Counted from the first letter of the stretch, positions 15,931 through 23,232 are shown. The stretch: 24,103 nt of DNA from Thiopontia sp964344785 (GCA_964344785.1 CAYFOR010000038.1:1-24103); one strand, 5' to 3'. The notes: generated by a model from the letters alone, not told the origin. A program made the numbers and translations.

Positions 15931-16131
15931 ATGGAAAATACCGTCACTGTCGCCAATATCATGTGTGGTGGTTGTGCCGACACGATCAGGGACAATCTGT
16001 CACAGATGGATGGTGTGTATCAGGTCAGTGTCGATGTGGAAGAGAAGCGTGTGACCATGGAGCTGGATGAGGAGAGGATGGCAGAGGTCCGCAACAAATT
16101 GTCCGAACTGGGATATCCGGTGCAGGAGTAG
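15931..16131 (+). CDS. small HMA-domain metal (probably copper) chaperone
   Basis: A single heavy-metal-associated domain of 66 residues with the beta-alpha-beta-beta-alpha-beta ferredoxin-like pattern. The metal loop is IMCGGCAD: the C-x-x-C pair is intact, but the Met normally two residues before the first Cys is Ile, with Met directly beside the Cys. Such proteins carry Cu(I) to P-type ATPases or buffer it. A GGGGG ribosome site precedes the start by about 6 bases. Two bases separate its stop from the response-regulator start, so it is the first gene of a three-gene operon. CopA at 21022 is a plausible partner. Confidence 0.9.
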   Translation: MENTVTVANIMCGGCADTIRDNLSQMDGVYQVSVDVEEKRVTMELDEERMAEVRNKLSELGYPVQE

Positions 16132-16133
16132 CC

Positions 16134-16859
16134 GTGGCAACCAGCAAGCTGGATCACCTGTTCGTAGTGGATGATGATCCGGAGATTCGCCGTCTGCTGA
16201 AGACCTATCTGGAGAAGGCCGGTTACAGGGTAGAGGTTGCAGCAGATGGCAGACAGATGTTTGCTGAGCTGGAGCGGATGCCCTTTGATCTGATCATTCT
16301 CGATTTGATGCTGCCGGGGGAAGACGGGCTCTCACTGCTGAGAAGGCTGCGGGTCAGCTCCAATATTCCCGTGGTGATGCTGACCGCCATGGGAGAGGAG
16401 AGTGACCGCATTCTGGGGCTGGAGATGGGAGCGGATGACTACCTTCCGAAGCCGTTCAATCCCCGTGAGTTGCTGGCAAGAATCAAGAGTGTTCTGCGCA
16501 GAACCGCTACACTTCCCGATGAGTCACTGTCGGAAGGGACGCAGGCCCATTTTCTGGGATGGATGCTGGATCTGGAGCAACGCCATCTCGTTTCGCCGGA
16601 TCAGGTTGTCATCCCGTTGAGTGGTGGAGAGTTCCGACTGCTGCGGGTATTTGTCGAGCACAGCGGACGGGTATTGAGTCGTGATCAGTTGCTGGAGTTT
16701 ACACAGGGGCGAGAATCGAACCCTTTCGATCGGAGCATCGATGTACTGGTGGGGCGCATCCGAAAGCGCCTGAATGAAGACTCCAGGAATCCGCAGATAC
16801 TGCATACCGTGCGAGGTGAAGGGTATCTGTTCTCATCGGAAGTCGAGTTCAGAAGATGA
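16134..16859 (+). CDS. OmpR/PhoB-family response regulator
   Basis: Protein of 241 residues starting at GTG, two bases after the preceding stop. The receiver domain (about 8-120) has the acidic pocket D13-D15, the phospho-acceptor D57 in LIILDLMLPGEDG, the switch Thr in VVMLTAMG and the conserved Lys in DDYLPKPFNP. The C-terminal winged-helix domain (about 140-238) shows GGEFRLLRVFVEHSGRVLSRDQLLE and SIDVLVGRIRKRL. It overlaps the kinase gene by 4 bp (ATGA). Tandem TTACA-N5-TTACA sites in front of this operon and the cytochrome/copA operon are its probable targets. Confidence 0.95.
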   Translation: MATSKLDHLFVVDDDPEIRRLLKTYLEKAGYRVEVAADGRQMFAELERMPFDLIILDLMLPGEDGLSLLRRLRVSSNIPVVMLTAMGEESDRILGLEMGADDYLPKPFNPRELLARIKSVLRRTATLPDESLSEGTQAHFLGWMLDLEQRHLVSPDQVVIPLSGGEFRLLRVFVEHSGRVLSRDQLLEFTQGRESNPFDRSIDVLVGRIRKRLNEDSRNPQILHTVRGEGYLFSSEVEFRR

Positions 16860-18250
16860 AGGTCCGTCTCTTCCCCAGCTCTCTCTATGGGCGTCTGTTG
16901 CTGATCCTGTTGGTAGGACTGATGGTGCCCCAACTGCTCAGTGCGTTGGTCCATCTCTATGACCGGGATACGGTGCTGCATCAGGCCATGGGATTGGAGA
17001 GTGCGGAAAGAATCAGCTCCATTGTGAGCCTGATTGAGGCTACAGCCGTCAACAAGCGCCAGGAAGTGGTCAAGGCGCTCAGTGGTTATCCATTGGAGAT
17101 TGAATTGAGTGGTACCAGAGAGGAGACCGGACACTCGGTATCGGTTGGTCAGGATGGGGATCATGAGCAGATGGTTGAACTGTTTCAGGGGTACCTTCAG
17201 CAGAAACTGCCGATTGGGCATGAGGCCTATGTGGAGGTTGTGGAATCAGCGCGGATGCCTCAATGGGTGGAAGCGGTGAATTCTCCACTGCAGATGCAGG
17301 CCATGCACCAGCAGATCAAATCCTTTCATGTACAGGTTCGTCTGAAGGATGGGGCCTGGCTTGATTTCCACTATTTTCTACCCAAGAAGATCTTTGCCTG
17401 GCCGGTACGGATGGTGGTGGCACTGACACTGCTGATGGTAGCGGTACTATTCCTGACCTGGATTGCAGTGCGCTGGGTGACAAGGCCGCTTTCAACACTG
17501 GCGAATGCGGCAGAATCCCTTGGGCGGGACATACGGCATCCACCATTGGCCGTAGAGGGGCCGACTGAAGTTCGACAGGCAGCGGAGGCATTTAATACCA
17601 TGCAACAGCGATTGAGTCGCTACATTGGAGATCGGGCACGGATTCTTGCTGCTGTCTCACATGACCTGAAAACACCGGTAACCCGACTCAGACTGCGTAC
17701 GGAGCTGATGGAAGACGAGAAGCTGCGCAGTGAAATCGAGACAGACCTGAACCATATGGAAGAGATGGTGCGCGCCACCCTCGACTTCATGAAGGGGACG
17801 GAGAGTCAGGAAAAAAGACAGAAAATGGATCTGCAGGCACTGCTGGAGAGCATGCAGGAGGACCTCTATCCGTTAGGTATTAAGTTTGATCTGCAGGGGG
17901 TGATTGATACCCCTGTCAGCGTACAGCCACATACCATCAAGCGCTGCCTGACCAATCTGCTGGAGAATGCATTCCGTTACGGTAATGGAAAGATCGAGGT
18001 ACGGCTGGAGATTCGGAGTGAGTCGGTGAGCGTCGTGATCCACAATGGAGGCTCTGCCATTCCGGAACCGGAGTTGACGAAAATCTTTGACCCGTTCTAT
18101 CGGATCGAGCACTCCAGAAACCGGGACTCCGGCGGTGCTGGGCTAGGATTGAGTATTGCACGCAATATTGCGCATGCCCATGGTGGTGAGCTTCGGATCG
18201 AGAATGCGCCTCAGGGTGGGGTATCGGCCATTCTGGACTTTCCCCGCTGA
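16856..18250 (+). CDS. sensor histidine kinase
   Basis: Membrane sensor kinase of 464 residues, partner of the preceding regulator. It has a membrane helix at about 12-32, a periplasmic loop of about 145 residues containing a few His and Met but no clear metal site, a second helix at about 180-202, and a HAMP linker (VTRPLSTLANAAESLGRD). The H-box is ILAAVSHDLKTPVTRLRLR with phospho-acceptor H269. The ATP-binding domain shows the N-box NLLENAFRYGNG, an F-box DPFYRIE and the G2 box GGAGLGLSIARNIAHAHGG. This is EnvZ/RstB-like architecture. The signal is inferred from context to be copper or envelope redox stress. Confidence 0.94.
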   Translation: MKVRLFPSSLYGRLLLILLVGLMVPQLLSALVHLYDRDTVLHQAMGLESAERISSIVSLIEATAVNKRQEVVKALSGYPLEIELSGTREETGHSVSVGQDGDHEQMVELFQGYLQQKLPIGHEAYVEVVESARMPQWVEAVNSPLQMQAMHQQIKSFHVQVRLKDGAWLDFHYFLPKKIFAWPVRMVVALTLLMVAVLFLTWIAVRWVTRPLSTLANAAESLGRDIRHPPLAVEGPTEVRQAAEAFNTMQQRLSRYIGDRARILAAVSHDLKTPVTRLRLRTELMEDEKLRSEIETDLNHMEEMVRATLDFMKGTESQEKRQKMDLQALLESMQEDLYPLGIKFDLQGVIDTPVSVQPHTIKRCLTNLLENAFRYGNGKIEVRLEIRSESVSVVIHNGGSAIPEPELTKIFDPFYRIEHSRNRDSGGAGLGLSIARNIAHAHGGELRIENAPQGGVSAILDFPR

Positions 18251-18311
18251 AACTGTCCTCTTGAGATCAATATCATCGGGGTAGCGGAGTGTATTTCCAT
18301 GGCCCTCATTA

Positions 18312-18524
18312 TCAGCTATTGAGATCCTGCTTCTTCTGCAGATAGGTGTCACGATCAATCTGTCCGCTGGCATAACTTTCATCGAGGATATCCAGTGCAC
18401 TTTTTTCACTGGGTTGGGGCGGTGTGGAGGATGCCTTGCGATCTGTAATCAACCAGATGATCAGGCCAAGAATAATCATCCAGAACAGTCCGCCAAATCC
18501 ACCACCAATCATCATCGTCTCCAT
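18312..18524 (-). CDS. small SHOCT-domain membrane protein
   Basis: Protein of 70 residues with a Gly-rich start, one membrane helix (about 11-27, FGGLFWMIILGLIIWLI), a short linker and a C-terminal SHOCT domain (ALDILDESYASGQIDRDTYLQKKQDL). SHOCT proteins are tiny, often found beside metal-export genes, and their biochemical role is not established. AGGAG precedes the ATG. It lies 12 bp downstream of the HMA-like gene on the same strand, so the two are probably cotranscribed. It converges on the histidine-kinase gene. Confidence 0.88.
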   Translation of the reverse strand: METMMIGGGFGGLFWMIILGLIIWLITDRKASSTPPQPSEKSALDILDESYASGQIDRDTYLQKKQDLNS

Positions 18525-18536
18525 GATGCTATCTCC

Positions 18537-18848
18537 TTATTTCGGGGGCCGGTTACAGCAGGGAGCGGGGCGTGCCCGAGCATTCTCTCTACCAATCTGG
18601 TCACTGTACTGATGGAACCTGCCCACCCATCTGGAGCAGAATCCCTGTTGAACCACAACACCTGCATCAGCAAGATTCTGCACAATGGTTTGATAATCTG
18701 TGGTACGGATATCGTAGATTACCGTGATCCGCTTCCCATTGTGACTCCACTGAATTGAAGCAGCCCCGGGAAGTATGCTGATCCGTTGCGAGGACTCCGT
18801 CACACGGAATCGGCGTTTGACCTGCCATGCATGTTGAATCTTGTTCAT
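18537..18848 (-). CDS. HMA-like small protein without N-terminal CxxC, Cys-Cys tail
   Basis: Protein of 103 residues from the ATG at 18848; the open frame extends further upstream without a credible start. Strand-helix spacing (RRFRVTESSQRISILP, ASIQWSHNGKRITVIYD, YQTIVQNLADAGVVV) suggests a ferredoxin-like fold related to HMA domains, but the usual metal-binding Cys pair is absent. Instead the basic C-terminus ends ARPAPCCNRPPK. Its position with a SHOCT gene in a metal locus suggests a role in metal handling. The SD is weak (AGGAT directly before ATG), while a better GGAGAGG lies about 30 bases further up, so the start is uncertain. Confidence 0.68.
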   Translation of the reverse strand: MNKIQHAWQVKRRFRVTESSQRISILPGAASIQWSHNGKRITVIYDIRTTDYQTIVQNLADAGVVVQQGFCSRWVGRFHQYSDQIGRENARARPAPCCNRPPK

Positions 18849-18884
18849 ATCCTGATCATAGGCAGATGAAATGAGTTTTCCTCT

Positions 18885-18942
18885 CCTTTTTTGTAATTCA
18901 ATGTAAACCGGCGGAGTGTGGTTACATTGAGTTACAAAAAGG
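18885..18942. promoter_or_regulatory. inverted pair of tandem TTACA/TGTAA boxes between divergent operons
   Basis: Left arm 18885-18909 and right arm 18920-18942 are near-perfect reverse complements separated by 10 bp. Each arm holds two half-sites 10 bp apart: TGTAA at 18892-18896 and 18902-18906, TTACA at 18922-18926 and 18932-18936. It lies between the minus-strand HMA-like/SHOCT genes and the plus-strand cytochrome/copA operon. It is a strong candidate for binding two dimers of an OmpR-type regulator. Confidence 0.65.
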
Positions 18943-18983
18943 CCGATTCGAGACATTGTAGATTTACAGTTGGCCTCTATAGT
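18922..18983 (+). promoter_or_regulatory. promoter of the cytochrome/copA operon, same architecture as 15826-15887
   Basis: TTACA at 18922 and 18932, AGACAT at 18951-18956, TTACA at 18964-18968 and -10 TATAGT at 18978-18983. The offsets from the first box (0, 10, 29, 42, 56) are identical to those at 15826-15887, although the intervening bases mostly differ. The presumed transcript has a leader of about 110 nt before the first start codon at 19100. Confidence 0.65.
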
Positions 18984-19099
18984 GAGTTGTATTGAAGTGG
19001 TGGAATAACCAACTGACAGCCCTGTTATTGTGCAAAACAGTTCGGCTAGCCCATGTCTTGCGTCTTGTCCTGATTCCAATGGATCATTGGAGGATATAT

Positions 19100-19323
19100 A
19101 TGATGAGTATTAAATTAGCGTTGGGGTTATCTGCGATGTCTCTGCAACAGAAAAGGCCTGGGGGGACTTTCACACCGATCAGCAGCTTTGGGAAATGGTT
19201 GCATTCTTGCAGCAGGTAGAAGGTATGGATGAACACGAGTACAAGGTATTGGTCGGTGAAGGTGGTCACACTCATGCCGGTGATACTGAAGACGGTCATG
19301 GTCATGACCACGGTCAGCATTAG
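19100..19323 (+). pseudogene. cytochrome c remnant (signal peptide fused out of frame to C-terminal end)
   Basis: With GGAGG seven bases upstream, the ATG at 19100 opens a signal-peptide-like MMSIKLALGLSAMSL, but that frame stops at 19219 after meaningless sequence. From about 19144 to the stop at 19321 another frame encodes SATEKAWGDFHTDQQLWEMV followed by AFLQQVEGMDEHEYKVL and a His-rich tail (GGHTHAG, DGHGHDHGQH). This is the typical C-terminal end of a monoheme cytochrome c. The two parts differ in phase, no start codon precedes the second, and no CxxCH is present. An internal deletion of the heme-binding middle plus a frameshift explains this. It occupies the first position of the cytochrome/copA operon. 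Confidence 0.65.
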
Positions 19324-19347
19324 CTGCTCATGATTTTTTCAGGAAAA

Positions 19348-19791
19348 ATGAAAAACTGTAAAGCCATCATGCTCTCTCTGCTGATGGTTGGGGTTCTATT
19401 CAGTGGTTCACTTCATGCACATGGTGATTATGACCGTGGCGAACGAGTGGCCATCGTATCTCCACAAAATGGTGCAGTGATAAGCAGTCCTGTGCAGGTT
19501 CGGTTGATGGCATATGGAGTCAAGATTGCACCTGCAGGGGTGGATAAACACAATGCAGGCCATTTTCATTTGATGGTGGATGTCGATGCTGATTCTCATC
19601 TGGATGAACCCATGCAGGAAGATGAGCAGCATATCCGGCTGTCCAATGGTGAAACAGAAATCATACTGGAACTGCCTGCGGGAAAGCATACATTGCAGGC
19701 GGTGGTGGCGGATGAAGAGCATACCCATTTTGAAAACCTGGTTTCACCCAAGATCACGTTCACGGTTTCCAGTGAAAAAAGAGACCATTGA
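19348..19791 (+). CDS. DUF4399-type secreted protein
   Basis: Exported protein of 147 residues with signal peptide MKNCKAIMLSLLMVGVLFSG ending near SLHA. The mature part begins with a His-containing HGDYDRGE and has the DUF4399 pattern: VSPQNGAVISSPVQVRLMAYGVKI, HNAGHFHLMVD, a second acidic strand and LPAGKHTLQAVVADEEHTHF. The many His and acidic residues could bind metal. The ATG at 19348 is preferred to the one at 19330 because AGGA lies just upstream and the signal peptide begins there. Its stop overlaps the TTG start of the next gene. The biochemical role of the family is unknown. Confidence 0.85.
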   Translation: MKNCKAIMLSLLMVGVLFSGSLHAHGDYDRGERVAIVSPQNGAVISSPVQVRLMAYGVKIAPAGVDKHNAGHFHLMVDVDADSHLDEPMQEDEQHIRLSNGETEIILELPAGKHTLQAVVADEEHTHFENLVSPKITFTVSSEKRDH

Positions 19792-20177
19792 AGACTATTG
19801 CCGTCACAGTGCTGATTACCCTGATTGCAACAGGTTGCGATGCATTCGACCCTGAACAGGTCAGAACCCGCAACTTCTTGCCTGCGGCAGATTACCGACC
19901 CGATATCGATCAGGGGCAGGTTCAATATCAGGAGATCTGTGCCCGCTGTCACGGTGTTGACCTGCATGGCAGCGGTGAGGGGCCTCCGTTGCTGGATCAG
20001 ACCTATGCACCCTCTCATCATGCAGACCTCTCGTTCTACCACGCGGTCAAAAACGGGGTTCGGCAACACCATTGGCAGTTTGGAGATATGCCGCTATTGA
20101 CAGGCATTACACCTGAACAGGTCAGCGATATTGTGACCTTTGTTCGTCAACGCCAGCAATTGGCTGGTATTTATTAA
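19788..20177 (+). CDS. monoheme c-type cytochrome, lipoprotein
   Basis: Predicted lipid-anchored cytochrome of 129 residues. The signal ends in a lipobox (LIATGC, Cys 17). Heme attachment is CARCH (residues 52-56), and the likely axial Met is in FGDMP. It has two unusual conserved His pairs, PSHH and QHHWQFG. The TTG start at 19788 overlaps the previous stop (TTGA), implying coupling. It is clearly paralogous to the next gene (GPPL, PSHH.D, FY.A..NGV, HHW.FGDMP and a G.Y end). It probably carries electrons in the periplasm as part of the copper-responsive operon; the partner is unknown. Confidence 0.9.
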   Translation: MKTIAVTVLITLIATGCDAFDPEQVRTRNFLPAADYRPDIDQGQVQYQEICARCHGVDLHGSGEGPPLLDQTYAPSHHADLSFYHAVKNGVRQHHWQFGDMPLLTGITPEQVSDIVTFVRQRQQLAGIY

Positions 20178-20198
20178 TCATGAAAGGAGAAGGGTAAG

Positions 20199-20582
20199 AT
20201 GTTCGATTTTCTCAAACGGATTTTGATGGTGTTAACCATTGGCTCAGTGGGAGCAGTGCCTGCGGTTTCTGCAGTGACCACGGATAATGGTGTTCGGGTC
20301 CCCTTTAAAGAGGGAGTCGGGATGAATCTGTTCAAGAAAAACTGCATGCAGTGCCATGGGGAGTGGGCTGGAGGGACAGAACAGGGGCCGCCGTTGATCC
20401 ATGATTTCTACAAGCCCTCCCATCATGGGGACGGCACTTTCTATAACGCGGCGTTCAATGGGGTCAAGGCACACCACTGGCGCTTTGGCGATATGCCTCC
20501 GGTTGCGGGTATCAAAGAGCGGGATGTCAGCAAGATCATCTCCTTTGTACGGTGGCTGCAACAGGCAAACGGGCTCTATTAG
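20199..20582 (+). CDS. monoheme c-type cytochrome, periplasmic paralogue
   Basis: Cytochrome c of 127 residues with a cleavable signal peptide (to about PAVSA, residue 25). Heme motif CMQCH (about 49-53), likely Met ligand in FGDMPP, and the same PSHHGD and AHHWRFG histidine pairs as its upstream neighbour, indicating tandem duplication. It differs in being soluble rather than lipid-anchored. GGAG lies about 10 bases before the ATG, and a 21-bp gap separates it from the previous gene. It belongs to the same operon as CopA. Confidence 0.92.
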   Translation: MFDFLKRILMVLTIGSVGAVPAVSAVTTDNGVRVPFKEGVGMNLFKKNCMQCHGEWAGGTEQGPPLIHDFYKPSHHGDGTFYNAAFNGVKAHHWRFGDMPPVAGIKERDVSKIISFVRWLQQANGLY

Positions 20583-20594
20583 GAGGGTCGTTGA

Positions 20595-21029
20595 ATGAAT
20601 CGGTGGATGGTTACAGGGGGAGCGGTTATGGTCTTGTTGGCCGCACTATTCGTGGTACAGTCGATGGAGGTTGGCAACCATGTCGAGGGGCGCTGGTATA
20701 GTGAAGAGCAGGTGGCAAGAGGTGCGCCACTCTATCAGACGAACTGTGCCGGTTGTCATGGGCCGGATGCGGCTGCAACACCGGACTGGAGGGTGATGAA
20801 TGAACAGGGATACTATCCGCCTCCTCCACTCAATGGGACGGCCCATGCCTGGCACCACCCAATGCAGGTATTGCGTAAGACCGTGCAGGAGGGGGGGATA
20901 CCACTGGGTGGGCAGATGCCGTCGTTCGGGGATCAGTTGAATGATGAGGAGATTGATGACATTCTGGCCTGGATACAGTCCCACTGGTCCGATGAGATCT
21001 ATCAACGGTGGCGTGGGCGAAATGGATAG
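20595..21029 (+). CDS. membrane-anchored monoheme c-type cytochrome
   Basis: Cytochrome c of 144 residues with one N-terminal helix (about 6-24, VTGGAVMVLLAALFVVQ) that probably stays as an anchor. The heme motif is CAGCH (about 51-55), followed by a Pro-rich YYPPPPLNGTAHAWHHP loop and the Met-ligand motif GGQMPSFG. It belongs to a different cytochrome subgroup from the two preceding genes. AGGAGG precedes the ATG at good distance. Its 3' end overlaps the copA start by 8 bp, tying it to metal export. The electron partner is unknown. Confidence 0.92.
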   Translation: MNRWMVTGGAVMVLLAALFVVQSMEVGNHVEGRWYSEEQVARGAPLYQTNCAGCHGPDAAATPDWRVMNEQGYYPPPPLNGTAHAWHHPMQVLRKTVQEGGIPLGGQMPSFGDQLNDEEIDDILAWIQSHWSDEIYQRWRGRNG

Positions 21030-23232
21030 AGAGATACGGCTATCCATCTCCGGCATGGCCTGTGCCGGGTGTGTTTCTGCAGTGGAAGAGACACTGCAAT
21101 CGGTGGACGGCGTCACTGCCGCCACGGTCAATCTGGGAGAGCGTAGCGCCACTGTGACGGGGGATGCCACGGTTGAGGCATTGGTCGAAGCGGTTGTTGC
21201 GGCCGGTTATCAAGCCGCAGAGCTGGTTACGGCGGAGGATAACGAGAAGAAGGCGCAACAGGAGCAGGAAGAGTACAACCGGCTGCTGTGGCGTACAGCG
21301 GTTGCCGGTGTCATTGGGGCAATCCTGTTTGTTGTGGGTATGGGAGGGTTCCTTCCACCCCCCGAGGAGGGCAAGCTGGTCTGGATGGGGATCAGCCTGA
21401 TAACCTTGCTGGTCCTGATTTCTGTCGGGGGGCACTTCTTTCAGGGGGCATGGAGCAGTCTGCGTAATCGTCGCGGCAATATGGATACCCTGATTGCAAT
21501 GGGAACCGGTACCGCCTGGCTCTATTCAACCGCCGTTGTACTGTCTCCGGAGATGGTGCCCTCACTGGCACGGCACGCCTATTTCGAGGCGGCGGTCATT
21601 ATTGTTGCACTGGTATCACTGGGGTCTGCACTGGAGATGCGTGCGCGTGGAAAAACCTCGGCAGCGATCCGGAAACTGATCGGATTGCAGCCCAAACAGG
21701 CTCATGTGATTCGAAATGGTACGGAGTTGGATATCCCGCTGGAGCAGGTCGGACTCGATGAAACCTTGCGCATCCGCCCCGGTGAGAACATCCCGCTGGA
21801 TGGTGTGGTGCTGGAGGGAGATACCTTTGTGGATGAGTCGATGCTGACGGGAGAGTTCATGCCCATCCGCAAGCGCAATGGATCGGAAGTGGTGGGTGGA
21901 ACGATGAACGGTTCCGGTTCAATATTGATGAAGACAACGCGCATCGGCAGAGAGACCGTGCTGGCTCAGATCATCGCGCTGGTGCGCAAGGCCCAATCCA
22001 GCAAGCCGGAAATCGGGAGATTGGTGGATCGGGTTGCTGCGATCTTTGTGCCGGTTGTGGTTGTGATTGCACTGATCAGTTTTGTTCTCTGGTTCTGGTT
22101 GGGGCCTGCTCCTCAATTGAGTTATGCCGTCGTGGCCGCAATGACCGTTTTGGTGATTGCCTGTCCCTGTGCGCTGGGGCTGGCAACGCCCATTTCCATC
22201 ATGGTGGGGGTAGGCCGTGCGGCAGGGATGGGCATTCTGATTCGAAACGGAGAGGCCTTGCAGCAGTCGGAAACCGTAACTACCGTCGTATTCGACAAGA
22301 CCGGTACCCTGACGGAAGGGCGTCCCAGTGTGGTGTCGGTCACGCCTGTACCCGGCTATGATGAGGAGACCGTATTGCAGCTTGCCGCATCCATTGAGCA
22401 GCAGTCCGAACATCCATTGGCAACGGCGATTGTTGATGAGGCCGGACAACGCGGTCTGCCGATTGCAAAGTGTGACCATTTCGAGAGTGAATCCGGTTGT
22501 GGCGTTCGTGGATGGGTTGGAGAGCAGCTGGTGTTGATCGGCAGCGCTGCCTGGATGGAGCAGGAGCAGATCGATCTGACGGCACACCATGAGAAGATTC
22601 AGCAGTATGCCAGTGAAGGGGTGACCCCCGTCTGCATTGCGGTGGATCACCAATGCATTGGTGTTGCAGGGATTACCGACCCGGTCAAAGCCGATGCAAG
22701 AGAGACCATCTCACGCCTGCACTCGATTGGGTTGAATGTAGTGATGTTGACCGGGGATCATCAAGGTACTGCGAAGATGGTTGCTGAATCTCTGGGTATT
22801 GAGCGAGTTGTGGCGGAGGTATTGCCTTCTGATAAGGCAGACCAGGTCATACAACTTCAGGCTGCTGGAGAGCGGGTATTGATGGTGGGGGACGGCATCA
22901 ATGATGCACCGGCATTGGCACAGGCCGATGTGGGGCTGGCCATCGGAACCGGAACCGATATTGCGATCGAGTCAGCCGACATCACCTTGATGCGCGATGC
23001 CCTGGGTGGAGTTGTGGATACGATCCTGCTCTCCAGAGCGACGATGCGCAATATCCGACAGAATCTGTTTGGGGCATTTGTCTACAACTCGTTGGGAATA
23101 CCCATTGCAGCCGGTGCGCTGTTCCCGTTGTTCGGTGTACTGTTGAGCCCCGTGGTTGCAGCAGCAGCGATGAGCATGAGTTCGGTGACGGTGGTCACCA
23201 ATGCTTTAAGGCTGAGAAAGATGACCTTGTAG
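21022..23232 (+). CDS. copA: copper-translocating P1B-type ATPase
   Basis: Inner-membrane Cu(I)-exporting ATPase of 736 residues. It has one N-terminal HMA domain with GMACAGC (Cys 14 and 17), eight predicted helices, the actuator loop TGEF, and the ion-binding CPC motif (381-383, IACPCALGLATP), which is typical of copper. The phosphorylation site is D425 in DKTGTLTEG, the nucleotide-binding HP is in SEHPLATAIV, and the hinge is GDGINDAPAL. The last helices carry FVYNSLGIPIAAG and MSMSSVTVVTNALRL, which contribute the remaining Cu ligands (Asn/Tyr, Met/Ser). The ATG at 21022 is chosen over upstream ATGs lying within the cytochrome gene. It is last in the operon. It could be a CopA (detoxification) or CtpA/FixI-like (oxidase assembly) enzyme; the regulatory context favours detoxification. 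Confidence 0.93.
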   Translation: MDREIRLSISGMACAGCVSAVEETLQSVDGVTAATVNLGERSATVTGDATVEALVEAVVAAGYQAAELVTAEDNEKKAQQEQEEYNRLLWRTAVAGVIGAILFVVGMGGFLPPPEEGKLVWMGISLITLLVLISVGGHFFQGAWSSLRNRRGNMDTLIAMGTGTAWLYSTAVVLSPEMVPSLARHAYFEAAVIIVALVSLGSALEMRARGKTSAAIRKLIGLQPKQAHVIRNGTELDIPLEQVGLDETLRIRPGENIPLDGVVLEGDTFVDESMLTGEFMPIRKRNGSEVVGGTMNGSGSILMKTTRIGRETVLAQIIALVRKAQSSKPEIGRLVDRVAAIFVPVVVVIALISFVLWFWLGPAPQLSYAVVAAMTVLVIACPCALGLATPISIMVGVGRAAGMGILIRNGEALQQSETVTTVVFDKTGTLTEGRPSVVSVTPVPGYDEETVLQLAASIEQQSEHPLATAIVDEAGQRGLPIAKCDHFESESGCGVRGWVGEQLVLIGSAAWMEQEQIDLTAHHEKIQQYASEGVTPVCIAVDHQCIGVAGITDPVKADARETISRLHSIGLNVVMLTGDHQGTAKMVAESLGIERVVAEVLPSDKADQVIQLQAAGERVLMVGDGINDAPALAQADVGLAIGTGTDIAIESADITLMRDALGGVVDTILLSRATMRNIRQNLFGAFVYNSLGIPIAAGALFPLFGVLLSPVVAAAAMSMSSVTVVTNALRLRKMTL

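Noticed and set aside
21919..22653. 244-codon open frame on the minus strand
   Set aside because: It is antisense to the ATP-binding part of copA, whose motifs are intact; composition is that of a shadow frame.
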